DNA of 64,000 bases from Dehalococcoidia bacterium (GTDB lineage: Bacteria; Chloroflexota; Dehalococcoidia; SpSt-223). Both the position numbers and the translations under genes were made by a program. Below are positions 47,316 through 58,015 of this stretch, in pieces. Every line of letters starts with the position of its first letter. Position 1 is the first letter of the stretch. The notes beneath the pieces were generated by a model that ran no database searches, was not told where the DNA came from, and saw only the letters and a program-made list of their open reading frames with translations. Location: contig BPIC01000001.1 of NCBI GenBank assembly GCA_026003895.1, positions 624,128 to 688,127 on the forward strand, given 5' to 3'.

Positions 47316-49790
47316 ATGAGGGGTCGGCTCCTTGCGGGAGGACTGGCTGCCGGGGCGGTGTTGGCTGCTGCGGTTGGTGTCTGGGCCTTCAGCCTCGGCG
47401 CGGCCAGCGCCCAAAGCGGCTGTGAGCGCCCGCCTGCCGACGGCCCGCGCTTCAGCGCTTGGCTCAAAGCGGGCTGTTATCGCGAGTGGTTCCACGACTC
47501 CGAGATTCGCTCGACCGGCCCAGTCATCGACGGCGTCGACAACTCCACCCACGGCCGCGTCCGCGTCTACTACTCCCCCGAGATGGTGCGTTGGCTCGAA
47601 GCCGGGCGTCCCGGCGGGCGGCCTCCGGCAGGCGCGATCCTCGTGAAGGAGCAATATCCTCCCACCGGCAGCGAACTCCAGGGCTGGACCGCCATGCTCC
47701 GCGATGAGCGCATGTCGTGGGACGGCTGGTTCTGGTTTCAAGAGTTCTTCGGTTATGGCATTCAGGCCGAGTTCGGGTCGAGCGGCTGCCTGCGCTGTCA
47801 TGCCTCGGCGGTCAACGGCACGACCTATGCCTCGCTTGCCAACGCTCGCGGCGAGACGATCACCTATCCGGCGCCCGGTGAGATTCAGTGGTATCCCGGG
47901 CACGTCTCGACCATCCAGGACGACCCGGCTGCCTCGCAGTTGCTTCGGAAGCCGCTCGCCCAGCCCGACCCGGCGTTTCTCGCGCTGTTCCCGGGGCTGC
48001 CCATCACCTCCCAGCCCCTTCCAATCCCCAACCACGAGTTCGATCACGTCTGGCGACGGCCGGACGGCGGTCCTCACTTCGTGACCAGCGACCAGTGCAT
48101 CGGCTGCCACAACGCCTACGATCTCCCCAACATGCAACTCACCGACAGCGCAGGCCGTATCCTGAACCTCGCTCCCTATGGCGAGTGGAGCGCCTCGCTG
48201 ATGGGCCTCTCTGGGCGCGACCCAGTCTTCCATGCCCAGCTCGAAGCCGAAACCACGACCTATCGGCCCGGGGTCTCGGCCTTCACCCAAAACCTCTGCT
48301 ACCGCTGCCACGGCGCGATGGGCGAGCGCCAGATCCACCTCGACGGCAAGGGGCCATTCCAGCATGAGATGGTCTATGCCACCAGCGGTCCGAACGCCAT
48401 CTACGGCGCACTCGCCCGCGACGGCGTGTCGTGCATGGTTTGTCACACGATCGCACCGGAAGGCTTGGGCACACCGTCGACGTTCTCGGGCAATTTCAAT
48501 GTTGGACCGTCGAACGCGGTTGTAGGCCCCTTCGAGAACCCGAAAACCTTCCCGATGGAGCAGGCGCTCGGCATCACGCCGAAGTTTGGGAGCCAGATCT
48601 CGTCGAGTGCTCTCTGCGGCTCCTGCCACACCGTCATCCTGCCGAAAGTGCCGACGGGCTACCAAGGCGACCCCACCACCGACCCGACCATCGAATACGA
48701 AGTCGAGCAGGCGACCTACCTCGAATGGCGCAACAGCGCCTACCAGAATGAAATCGAGCCGATCGAGCCGAAGACCGCCCAGACCTGCCAGGGTTGCCAC
48801 ATGCCGCAGACCTTCGACGGCAAAACACTCCGCTTTAAGATTGCGAACATCGAAGAGCCGGATTACCCCCCGACGGACAACCGCGCCCCGGACGACGAGA
48901 TTCGGCTTTCGCCGCGCGAGCCGTTCTCGCGCCACACCCTCGTTGGCATCAACCTCTTTGTCATGCAGATGTTTCAGCAGTTCCGCGGCCTGCTCGGCAT
49001 CGCGGCGCCGGATACCGCCTCCGACCAGAAGCAGACCGCAACCGACTTCCTCACTGCCAACCAAGCGAGCCTCGAGCTTGCGCGGACGGGGAGTGCCCGG
49101 CTGGAGATCGTTGGGACGCGTCTCACCGACGCCGGCCTCGAGACGACGGTCCGTGTGACCAACCTCGCGGGCCACAAGCTTCCCAGCGGCGTCGGTTTTC
49201 GCCGCGCGTGGCTCGAGTTCACCGTCCTCGATGCCAGCGGGCGCGTCCTCTGGGCGAGTGGCCGGCCCAACGCCCTCGGCGTCATCACTGGTCCGGACGG
49301 CGCTCCTCTTGCCACCGAGTTTGCCACCGACACGTGGCAGCCGCACTACCAGCGCATCACCCAGCAAGACCACGTCCAGATCTACGAAGAGCGGACGCTG
49401 GATGACCAGTTCCGCTTGACCACGAGCTTTCTGGCGCGGTTCTACAACGTGAAGGACAACCGGCTGTTGCCGAAGGGGTGGAAGAACGACACGCCCGGGA
49501 CGGAGTTCATGCAGCCCGAGGAGGTGTTTGGGGACGAGCGCTACTTCGATGGGAGCGGCAGCGACGAGGTGGTGTATGTGGTGCCGCGTGAGGTGGCGGC
49601 GCAAGCGGGGAGCGTGCGGGTGGTGCTGCACTATCAGAGCATCCCGCCCTACTACCTGCGGGACCGCTTCCGGACGGCGGGGCCGGAGACGGGGCGGTTG
49701 GCGTATTTGGCCAGCCATCTCCAGACGGCAGGCACGCCCATCGAAGGCTGGACGCTGCGCCTTGCCGAGGCCGCCATCCCTCTCCGCTAA
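47316..49790 (+). CDS. Exported multihaem cytochrome c (six CXXCH motifs)
   Basis: Signal peptide; CLRCH, CIGCH, CYRCH, CMVCH, CGSCH, CQGCH counted in the translation. Confidence 0.9.
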   Translation: MRGRLLAGGLAAGAVLAAAVGVWAFSLGAASAQSGCERPPADGPRFSAWLKAGCYREWFHDSEIRSTGPVIDGVDNSTHGRVRVYYSPEMVRWLEAGRPGGRPPAGAILVKEQYPPTGSELQGWTAMLRDERMSWDGWFWFQEFFGYGIQAEFGSSGCLRCHASAVNGTTYASLANARGETITYPAPGEIQWYPGHVSTIQDDPAASQLLRKPLAQPDPAFLALFPGLPITSQPLPIPNHEFDHVWRRPDGGPHFVTSDQCIGCHNAYDLPNMQLTDSAGRILNLAPYGEWSASLMGLSGRDPVFHAQLEAETTTYRPGVSAFTQNLCYRCHGAMGERQIHLDGKGPFQHEMVYATSGPNAIYGALARDGVSCMVCHTIAPEGLGTPSTFSGNFNVGPSNAVVGPFENPKTFPMEQALGITPKFGSQISSSALCGSCHTVILPKVPTGYQGDPTTDPTIEYEVEQATYLEWRNSAYQNEIEPIEPKTAQTCQGCHMPQTFDGKTLRFKIANIEEPDYPPTDNRAPDDEIRLSPREPFSRHTLVGINLFVMQMFQQFRGLLGIAAPDTASDQKQTATDFLTANQASLELARTGSARLEIVGTRLTDAGLETTVRVTNLAGHKLPSGVGFRRAWLEFTVLDASGRVLWASGRPNALGVITGPDGAPLATEFATDTWQPHYQRITQQDHVQIYEERTLDDQFRLTTSFLARFYNVKDNRLLPKGWKNDTPGTEFMQPEEVFGDERYFDGSGSDEVVYVVPREVAAQAGSVRVVLHYQSIPPYYLRDRFRTAGPETGRLAYLASHLQTAGTPIEGWTLRLAEAAIPLR

Positions 49791-49865
49791 AGCGGTGCTC
49801 CGCCCGGTGCTGGTCGCCGTTTCCTCGTTGGGGTAGCCGCGAGCGGCGGGGCGCAGACCCCGCCG

Positions 49866-50535
49866 CTACGGATCGACGAGGCCGATGCGGACCGCGAATC
49901 GGACGAGCTCGGCCGTTGAGGAGAGCCCGAGCTTGGCCAGGAGGTGGGCGCGGTGCGTCTGGACCGTGCTCGGGCTAATGTAGAGGGTGCTGGCGATTTC
50001 GCGGTTGGACTGACCGAGCGCGATTCCACGCAGCACTTCACGCTCTCGCTCGGTCAGCAGCGCATCGACGGAGGAAGGCGCCGGGTCGCGGCCGTCCTTG
50101 CGCATGAGCTCGATCATCTGCCGGGTGACGTGGGGGTGAAGGTAGGCCTCGCCCGCGGCGACGGCCCGAATCGCACGCACCAACTCATCGCGGCCGACGG
50201 TTTTCAGGAGGTAGCCCGACGCCCCGGCCCGAATCGACTCGAAAAACAGATCGACGTCCTGAAAGAAGGTGAGCATGATGATGGCGGTGTCGGGGATCTC
50301 GGCGCGGATCCTCCGCGCTGCCTCGATGCCGTCGAGCACCGGCATGCGCAGGTCGAGCAGGGGCGACCGTCGGTCGAAGCTGGCGAACGAGCCGCAGCGC
50401 CTCGCTCCCGTTGGCAGCATCACCGACCACCTCGATCCCCGGGACGCTGTCGAGCACCTTGACGATGCCCTCGCGGACGATAGTCTGGTCTTCCGCCACG
50501 ACGACCCGGACGACCGTCTGGTTTTCCTCAGTCAC
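49866..50535 (-). pseudogene. NarL/FixJ-family response regulator split by an apparent +1 frameshift at a C4 tract (G4 at 50360-50363 on + strand)
   Basis: Receiver N-terminus VVVAEDQTIVREGIVKVL...LVRQLRPTVA in one frame; LLDLRMPVLDGIEAARRI...LTEREREVLRGIALGQSNREIA in another. Deleting one C restores continuity. Sequencing error possible. Confidence 0.75.
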
Positions 50536-51184
50536 GGCAGACTGGCGCCCAGACCACGACTCGCCGACCGGTTGGCAACATCTCCACGCTCAGCCGGCCG
50601 CCAATACCCGCGACCCGCTCGCGCATCAAGCGCAGCCCTGCACCGTCTGGGCCGGTCGTCTGGCTGCCCCGACCGTCGTCGACCACCTCAAGCCGCGCGA
50701 TGCCGCCCTCGACGGCGATCGCGACCGAGACCTGTCGCGCCCCGGCGTGGCGGGCGACATTTGTCATCGCTTCTTGGGCTGCCCGGTAGAAGGTGATGGC
50801 GTGCTCTTCCGGCAGGTCGGCAGCCGACTCGGAGACGTCGACCTGGCAGGCGATCCCGCGGGGCGTTAGCACGTTCCGTGCAACACGACGCAGCGCGTCC
50901 GCAAGCCCAAGTCGCATCAGATCCGGCGGAGCGAGCTGCGAAACCACTCGCCGAGTGGCGGCCTCTGTCTCGCCGACCAGCGTCCGCACCCGCGCCAGCC
51001 GTTGGCGGGCACTGTCCGGGAGGGGTTCGCCTTCGAGATCAGCCAGCGCCCACCCCAGTTGGGTAAACAGGCTCCCTAGTTCGTCGTGGAGGTCACCCGC
51101 GATTGCTAGACGCTGCAGTTCGAGGAGCGAGCTGCTTCGGGAGAGAGTATCTGGTTCGTGCCGGAAACCAGAATGTCCGTCCAT
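50528..51184 (-). CDS. NarX-type sensor histidine kinase (HisKA_3/HATPase) without sensory domain
   Basis: RLAIAGDLHDELGSLFTQLGWAL, YRAAQEAMTNVARHAGA, VVDDGRGSQTTGPDGAGLRLMRERVAGIGG. Confidence 0.88.
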   Translation of the reverse strand: MDGHSGFRHEPDTLSRSSSLLELQRLAIAGDLHDELGSLFTQLGWALADLEGEPLPDSARQRLARVRTLVGETEAATRRVVSQLAPPDLMRLGLADALRRVARNVLTPRGIACQVDVSESAADLPEEHAITFYRAAQEAMTNVARHAGARQVSVAIAVEGGIARLEVVDDGRGSQTTGPDGAGLRLMRERVAGIGGRLSVEMLPTGRRVVVWAPVCRD

Positions 51185-51333
51185 CCTGCGCTGCCATCGG
51201 GTCCAAATGAAATCGCTGTCGCTGCATCAACGAGATGGTACCAAATCACTCGAATTCGAACAATCCGTGCATTCCCGGTCATGGCATTCGCCGCTTCCGC
51301 GTGCGATGCGATTGGCCAGGTACAATCGAAACG

Positions 51334-52867
51334 ATGAACGACTCGCCAGACATTCTTCCACCACTTGAGCTTCCGGATCAGCCGGATATGCGAGCTCTGC
51401 TCGATTCGGTGATTGCGAATGTGACCCGGCTGGCTGGCAGCGAGGCCGGGCTCGTGTCGATTTGGGACCCCGGTCGCGGTCGGCTCCGGGCGACGTCCAG
51501 TTATGGCCTCGCGCCGTCCGACGAAGAACGGCTCCAGCAGGCACTCGATGCCGTCCTTCCTGCCTTGCTCGAAGAAGGCCGCGATGTCGCCGAGCTCGAG
51601 GGTGTCTTTCCGCCGCCGACTGGCGAGAAAATCCTCGCGCTGCCGCTTCGCTCCCACGGGCGGACGGTCGGGTTGCTTTGCCTCTTTCTGCCGCCAGACC
51701 AATCGGCGCTGCGAGACGACGGCCGCGTGGTCGATGTGCTGAGCGACCATGTCGATGTCATTCTGCGCAACGCCCAGCTTCTTCAGGGCATCATCGAGGA
51801 GAAACGCTGGCTGGAGGCGATTGTCAACAGCACCGGCGAGGGGCTGCTGATTCTGGACGCCGAAGGACGGATCCTCGGGGCGAACCCGGCGTTCTACCGG
51901 ATGACTGGCCTGACCCCGGAGCGCATCGGCGGCCGGACGCTGACTGACGTGTTCAACATCCCGCCGACTCCGCCCGACGAGCCGCTGGTCGAGCTGACCA
52001 TCCGCCCCGCCGGCCGACGCGTCTTCGAGGCGAACCGAGCGATCATCCGCGGCGACAATGACGAGCCGATCGGCGGCGTTGTCTCGCTTCGCGACGTCAC
52101 GGCCCGCCGTGAGGCCGAGGAACTGCAATCGACCTTTTTCTCGGTTATCTCGCACGAGCTGAAGACTCCGATCGCGGTCATTCGCGGCTATGCCGACTTG
52201 ATCGCCGACTCTTCGGACGAGGCTGACCCCGAGCAACTGCGCCGCCAAGCGCGCGTTATCCGGGACGAGAGCGAGCGGCTGGCCCGGATGGTCGAAAACC
52301 TGCTTGAGGCGACTCGCATCCAAAGTGGGGCGCTCGAGCTCTCGCCCGAGCCGGTCGCGCTCGGCCCGCTAATCGCCCGGCTCGTGCGTCGGATGCGGCG
52401 GGGTGAGCGGCGGACGACCCATTCTCTTCCGCGACCCCGGCGACGTACCGCCTGTGCTGGCGGACGTGCGACGAATCGAGGAAGTGCTCACGAACTTGAT
52501 CGACAACGCGATCAAATACTCGCCGCGCGGCGGAAGGATCACCGTCTCAATCGTCGCGACCGGCGCGGAGGTCATCGTGCGCGTCTCGGACGAGGGGGAG
52601 GGCGTCCCGGAGTCGGAGCGCGAGCGCATCTTCGAGCGCTTTTCGCGGCTCAACTCGCGCGTTGTCCGCCAAGCAAAGGGTGCCGGTCTCGGGCTGTTCA
52701 TCTGCAAAGCGATTGTGGAGGCGCACGGCGGGCGAATCTGGGTCGAGGAATCGCCAGCAGGCGGCGCAACTTTCGCCTTTAGCTTGCCGCAAGAGTGGCC
52801 CGCCGCGCTGCCGCCAAGCGTCGGGTTCGCAGGGCTGCTCGCCCGGCCGGAGGATCGCCGTGAATGA
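51334..52867 (+). pseudogene. GAF-PAS sensor histidine kinase split by an apparent +1 frameshift at G4 tract 52400-52403
   Basis: SVISHELKTPIAVIRGYADL in frame 1; [19 protein letters not shown]...[18 protein letters not shown] in another frame. Removing one G joins RRMRR-VSGGRPILFRDPGDVPPVLADV. Sequencing error possible. Confidence 0.78.
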
Positions 52868-53588
52868 CGGAAAGAAGCCGGTTCCGGCGGAGACCATTCT
52901 CGTCGTTGACGACGAGCCAACGCTCGTTGATCTGACCCGGACCACCCTCGAGCGCGAGGGTTACACCGTCATCGAGGCGTCGAATGGACTCGAGGCGCTT
53001 GGCAAGGTCCGCGACTTGCTGCCCGATCTCGTTCTCCTCGACGTGATGATGCCGGAGATGGATGGATTCGAGACTCTCAAAGCCATCCGCGAGTTTTCGA
53101 ATGTGCCGATCATCATGCTCACCGTCCAAGATAGTGAGGCGAGCAAGGTGCGGGGTCTCGAGCTGGGCGCGGATGACTACGTCTCGAAGACGGCCGGCCG
53201 GCGCGAGCTGGTCAGCCGGATCCGCGCCGTCCTTCGGCGCGCCAGAATGGCGCGCCCGCCGAGCCGGTCGATCGTCCGGATCGACGACGACCTGACGGTC
53301 GACTTCGACCGGCGCGAGGTGATCGTCCGCGGCCACGCGACCAAGCTCCGGCCGACGGAATACAAGCTGCTGCATCACCTGATTCAGAACGCGGGCCGAC
53401 TGATGACCCACGAACAACTCTTGACCAAGGTCTGGGGACGCGAGTATCGCGATGACACGCAGCTGCTGCGGCTCTATATCACCTATCTCCGCCAAAAGAT
53501 CGAGCCCGATCCTTCCAAACCCAAGTACATCCTGAACGAGCGTGGCATGGGCTATCGGTTCGCCGAGCACGAACCGGGGGCAGAATGA
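52860..53588 (+). CDS. OmpR/PhoB-family response regulator
   Basis: [33 protein letters not shown]-terminal [31 protein letters not shown]. Confidence 0.92.
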   Translation: MNDGKKPVPAETILVVDDEPTLVDLTRTTLEREGYTVIEASNGLEALGKVRDLLPDLVLLDVMMPEMDGFETLKAIREFSNVPIIMLTVQDSEASKVRGLELGADDYVSKTAGRRELVSRIRAVLRRARMARPPSRSIVRIDDDLTVDFDRREVIVRGHATKLRPTEYKLLHHLIQNAGRLMTHEQLLTKVWGREYRDDTQLLRLYITYLRQKIEPDPSKPKYILNERGMGYRFAEHEPGAE

Positions 53589-54934
53589 GCGAGACCGGGC
53601 GCGCCAGCTTCCGGGGGCGCCCACTTCGGGCGGTCGATCTCATCGCACAGAAGGCTGCTGGCGGTCGTATCCCGGCCGACGCCCTCCGCTGGCTCGTCGA
53701 CGGCTATACCGCGGGCGTCATCCCCGACTACCAGATGAGCGCCTTCTTGATGGCGGTCTGCTGGCGCGGCATGACCGATGAGGAGACGACCGACCTGACG
53801 CTCGCGATGGCAGAGAGCGGCGTCCAGCTCGATGTATCGGACATCGCGCCACTGGTGGCCGACAAGCACAGCACTGGTGGCGTTGGCGACAAGACCACCC
53901 TCGTTGTCGCGCCGCTGGTGGCCCAGCTCGGGTTGCCTGTTGGCAAAATGAGCGGCCGCGGCCTCGGCCACACCGGCGGCACACTCGACAAGCTGGAGTC
54001 GTTTCCGGGCCTCCGGGTCGAAATGAGTAGCGCCCAGTTTCGGGATCAACTGCGCCGAATCGGGATCGTGATCGCCGGCCAATCGGCCGATCTCGCCCCG
54101 GCCGACGGCAAAATCTATGCCCTGCGCGACGCGACCGCCACCGTGGAAAACCTCTCCCTCATCGCCAGCTCGGTGATGGCCAAGAAGATCGCCGCCGGTG
54201 CGACCGTGATCGGGTTAGACGTCAAGTGCGGCCACGGGGCGTTCATGAAGACGCCCGCCGAAGCCGCGCGGCTCGCCGACCTGATGATCGCGATCGGCGA
54301 CAAGCTTGGCCGGCGGACGGTGGCGATCGTCTCCGCGATGGACCAGCCCCTCGGCGAAGCCGTCGGCAACGTGATCGAAGTCGAGGAAGCGATCGCCACG
54401 CTGCGTGGCGGCGGGCCGGCCGACCTCCGGGTGCTTGCCATTGAGCTGACCACCGATCTGGTCGTCGCCGCCGGCCTGTACGATGCCGAGACGGCCCGCC
54501 GTCGGGCTGAGGCAGCGCTTGATTCCGGCGCTGCCCTCGAGAAGCTTGCCGATCTTGTCGAAGTCCAAGGGGGGCGGCGCGAGGATGTTGCCCACCCCGA
54601 GCGGTTGCCGCATGCTCCGGTCGAGCTGGCGGTCTTTCCGCCGCGAGATGGCGTTGTCGCCGCCATCGATGCAAAACAGGTCGGACTGCTGACAATGCAG
54701 CTCGGCGCGGGGCGCGCCCAAAAGGGCGATCCGATCGATCACCGGGTCGGCATCCGGTTGCTCAGGAAAATCGGTGACCCGGTGCGGCGCGGCGAGCCGG
54801 TTGCGCTCGTTGCTGCGGCAACGGAGCAGGATGCCGAGGCCGTCGCTCCGGCGCTCATCGCCTGCTATCGGTTCAGCGACTCGCCTGTCGCGCCGCCGCC
54901 ACTCATCCTTTCTCGGCACGGAACCGTTAAGTAA
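53585..54934 (+). CDS. Pyrimidine-nucleoside (thymidine) phosphorylase
   Basis: [54 protein letters not shown]. Confidence 0.95.
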   Translation: MSETGRASFRGRPLRAVDLIAQKAAGGRIPADALRWLVDGYTAGVIPDYQMSAFLMAVCWRGMTDEETTDLTLAMAESGVQLDVSDIAPLVADKHSTGGVGDKTTLVVAPLVAQLGLPVGKMSGRGLGHTGGTLDKLESFPGLRVEMSSAQFRDQLRRIGIVIAGQSADLAPADGKIYALRDATATVENLSLIASSVMAKKIAAGATVIGLDVKCGHGAFMKTPAEAARLADLMIAIGDKLGRRTVAIVSAMDQPLGEAVGNVIEVEEAIATLRGGGPADLRVLAIELTTDLVVAAGLYDAETARRRAEAALDSGAALEKLADLVEVQGGRREDVAHPERLPHAPVELAVFPPRDGVVAAIDAKQVGLLTMQLGAGRAQKGDPIDHRVGIRLLRKIGDPVRRGEPVALVAAATEQDAEAVAPALIACYRFSDSPVAPPPLILSRHGTVK

Positions 54935-55043
54935 GCGGAGGATTCATTCTGGCGAACCTGGCATCCTACCGACGCCGCTCCCACGTCGTGCCGGCAGCGC
55001 GAGGGATGGTGCGGCGTTCGCACCGTTGGAGGCGAGCGCACTC

Positions 55044-56702
55044 ATGGATCCGCTGATCGGCCAGACTCTTGGCCAGTATCAGATTGTCGAGTTGCTCGGC
55101 AAGGGCGGCATGGCGACGGTCTACCGGGCGCTGCAGCCTGCGCTTGGCCGCTCGGTTGCGGTCAAGGTGCTGCCTCCCGTCCTTGCCGCGGATGAAACCT
55201 TTGTTGCTCGCTTTCGCCGCGAGGCGATGGTGGTCGCCGGGCTCGCTCACCCGAACATCCTGCCGGTGTACGACTTCGGCGCCTTCAACGGTTACCTCGC
55301 CATCGTCATGATGTATGTGCTCGGGGGGACGCTCCGCATGCGCCTCGGCGAGCCGATGCCGGTCTCCACTGCCGTCCGGATTGTCGGCCAGGTTGCCGAC
55401 GCGCTGAGCTACGCCCACGAGCGCGGCATTATTCACCGCGATGTCAAGCCGACGAACATCTTGATGGCACGACCAGATTGGGCGCTGCTCGCCGACTTCG
55501 GCATCGCCCAGCTTGCCGACCATCGGACGCTGACGCTGACCGGCGGCAAGGTGGGCACGCCACAGTATATGAGCCCCGAGCAGGCTGCCGGAGATCCCGT
55601 CGACGCCCGCAGCGACATCTATTCGCTCGGCATCGTTCTCTATGAGATGCTGAGCGGCCGTGTTCCCTTCACGGCGCCGACGACGCTGGCGACATTGCAG
55701 CAACAGATCAACGCGCCACTGCCGCCGATTACGACCTACCGGCGCGACCTCCCCCCCGGGCTAATCGAGGTGCTGAGCCGGGCGCTTGCAAAGTCGCCGG
55801 CGGCGCGCTTCAGCACGGCGGCAGAATTCCACGGGGCGCTGGAAGCAGCGCTCGAGCCGGCGCCCCTCGAGCCGACGATCGTGGCGCCGCCCGATCGGCG
55901 ATCGCCACTCACTCCGCCGTACCACATCGCGTCGGCAGCGCCGATCGCGCCGCCCGGCCCGCCCCCCGAACCGCCGCGGAAGTCGCGCTGGCTGCCAATC
56001 GCGCTTGGCGGCGCAGTCGGCGGTGTACTGCTCCTCGTTGTCTGCGGCGGCCTCGCGCTCGCCGGCGCGACTGGGCTGTTGAGCGGTCTCGTCGCGGCGC
56101 CCACGGCGACTCCGGCCGCAGGGCCAACATCCACTCCCTCGCCCATCCCTCCGGGCGGCGTTATCTATCAGGCGGATTTCCGCAATTCCGCCCGCGGCGA
56201 CTGGGCACTGGGAGATGGCGCAGAAGCCGCGATCGAGGACGGGCGGCTCTTCGTGACGTCGATCCAAGCGAATAAGGCGTTCCGCGTCTGGCCAGAGCGA
56301 GCGCCGCTCGTGGAGGACTTCATCCTCGAGGCGGAGATCACCAAGCTCACTGGTCCAAACAACTATGGCTACGGTGTTACCTTCCGCGATAATGGCCAAG
56401 GGTCCTACTTCTTCTTCTCGATCACCGGCAACGGCTCGTTCAAGCTCGAAAAGTGGAACGCCGATCCCGGCGAATGGGTCACCTACGTGGATTGGACGAC
56501 CTCAAATGCGATCAACCTCGCCGACAACAATCCGAACGTGCTCCGCGTCATTGCCACCGGGCAGCAGATCAAGCTCATGATCAACGACCGTCCGGTCGCA
56601 ACCGCTGTCGACGACGCGCCGATCAAAGGCAACACTGGCGTCCTCGTCGGGACGACCGGGCTTCGCATCGCCGTGTCCTCGTTCAAAATCCTGCAGCCAT
56701 AG
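55044..56702 (+). CDS. Receptor-type Ser/Thr protein kinase with TM and extracytoplasmic LamG/DUF1080-like domain
   Basis: LGKGGMATVYRA, VAVKVL, HRDVKPTNIL, LLADFGIA, GTPQYMSPEQ; TM IALGGAVGGVLLLVVCGGLALAG; C-terminal GYGVTFRDNGQGSYFFFSITGNGSFKLEKW. Confidence 0.9.
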   Translation: MDPLIGQTLGQYQIVELLGKGGMATVYRALQPALGRSVAVKVLPPVLAADETFVARFRREAMVVAGLAHPNILPVYDFGAFNGYLAIVMMYVLGGTLRMRLGEPMPVSTAVRIVGQVADALSYAHERGIIHRDVKPTNILMARPDWALLADFGIAQLADHRTLTLTGGKVGTPQYMSPEQAAGDPVDARSDIYSLGIVLYEMLSGRVPFTAPTTLATLQQQINAPLPPITTYRRDLPPGLIEVLSRALAKSPAARFSTAAEFHGALEAALEPAPLEPTIVAPPDRRSPLTPPYHIASAAPIAPPGPPPEPPRKSRWLPIALGGAVGGVLLLVVCGGLALAGATGLLSGLVAAPTATPAAGPTSTPSPIPPGGVIYQADFRNSARGDWALGDGAEAAIEDGRLFVTSIQANKAFRVWPERAPLVEDFILEAEITKLTGPNNYGYGVTFRDNGQGSYFFFSITGNGSFKLEKWNADPGEWVTYVDWTTSNAINLADNNPNVLRVIATGQQIKLMINDRPVATAVDDAPIKGNTGVLVGTTGLRIAVSSFKILQP

Positions 56703-57097
56703 CCGCGCTTGGTGGCCAGCCGCACTTGGCCCCCGCTCCGGAGGTCGGTGCGATCTCCCGGTCGAGCGACGAACGCCTTCGCGCTCGCCAGCCATCGCCG
56801 CCCGCGGGAAGTTCGGGTTCAGTTCGGGCGCATCGCGGCGAATGCGGCAGTCGGGGCTCATCGACGTTGGCACGGGAGCGTGGTACGACCTTCCCTCGAA
56901 ACATTCGTCGCAGGGCGGGATCGCTCCCGGCCGGCGCCGATGGCATGAATGTGCAGGCGCAACAGTGGGTGCGAATGCCGTAGGATGAGGATGGCGCACG
57001 GCCATCTCCCCGTGTGCCCGTGCTGGCCGGCGTGCCGGCTTCCGAACGCGGGCGGAAGCGGCCAATTCATTCCGGTCACACTCGGGAGATCCTCGCG

Positions 57098-58015
57098 ATG
57101 CGATCGCTCGTCTTTGGCGTTCTTGCTGCTCTGGGCGCTGGTCTCGTAGTCGCCTGCGCGCCGCCGCCGTCTACCGGTGGAGCGGCACCCTCGGTAGCCA
57201 CACCGGCTGCGACGCGTCCCCTCTACATCGGCGGCATTCCCGATCAAGCGCCAGCAACCCTCGCTCGTTCGTTCGAAGGCTTCGCCAAGTTACTAAGCGA
57301 GAAGACCGGACTGCCCATCAAGTACCAGCCGGCGCAGGACTATGCGGCAATCGTTGCTGCGTTTCGGCGTGGCGACGTCCATCTTGTCTGGTTCGGGGGG
57401 CTGACTGGGGTCCAAGCGCGCGAGGCAGTGCCCGGTGCGCGAGCGGTCGCCCAGCGGCCCATCGATGCCGAGTTTCGATCGGTCTTCATCGTCAATGCCG
57501 ACAGCCGGGCCGAACGCCTCGCGGACCTGAAGGGAATGACCTTCACCTTCGGCAGCGAGAGCTCCACTTCCGGTCATCTCATGCCGCGCTACTTCATGCT
57601 CGAGGCGGGGGTCGATCCGGATAAGGACCTGCGCGGCAAGCCGAACTACTCTGGGGCGCATGACCGAACCTACAAGCTGGTTGAAGCGGGATCCTTTCAA
57701 GCCGGCGCGCTGAACATGGCGGTCTGGGATGCTGCCGTCAAGAACGGCCAGGTCGACACGACAAAGGTGAGGGAGTTCTACCGAACGCCGACCTACTACG
57801 ACTACAACTGGACGATCCATCCCGACGTCGACAAGATTTGGGGCGCGGGCGCGTCGGAAAAGTTGGTTCAGGCGCTCCTGTCGATCCGGGCGAGCGACGG
57901 CCCCGAGGCGAAGGAGATCCTCGACCTGTTTGCGACCGACCGCTTCATCGTTACCCAGGACTCGAATTACGAGGCGATTCGGAAGGTCGCAGCCCAGCTC
58001 GGCATCTTGCGGTGA
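57098..58015 (+). CDS. phnD: Phosphonate/phosphite-type ABC transporter substrate-binding lipoprotein (PhnD/PtxB-like)
   Basis: Lipobox VVAC; LYIGGIPDQAPATLARSFEGFAKLLSEKTGLPIKYQPAQDYAAIVAAFRRGDVHLVWFGG. Confidence 0.9.
   Translation: MRSLVFGVLAALGAGLVVACAPPPSTGGAAPSVATPAATRPLYIGGIPDQAPATLARSFEGFAKLLSEKTGLPIKYQPAQDYAAIVAAFRRGDVHLVWFGGLTGVQAREAVPGARAVAQRPIDAEFRSVFIVNADSRAERLADLKGMTFTFGSESSTSGHLMPRYFMLEAGVDPDKDLRGKPNYSGAHDRTYKLVEAGSFQAGALNMAVWDAAVKNGQVDTTKVREFYRTPTYYDYNWTIHPDVDKIWGAGASEKLVQALLSIRASDGPEAKEILDLFATDRFIVTQDSNYEAIRKVAAQLGILR

Noticed and set aside
47217-49718. 833-aa minus-strand ORF opposite the cytochrome gene, and similar long antisense ORFs (1485-2798, 13894-15570, 28261-29973, 40360-41829)
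   Set aside because: High-GC shadow ORFs: Arg/Gly/Ala/Pro-rich translations with no recognisable motifs, opposite strongly supported genes.
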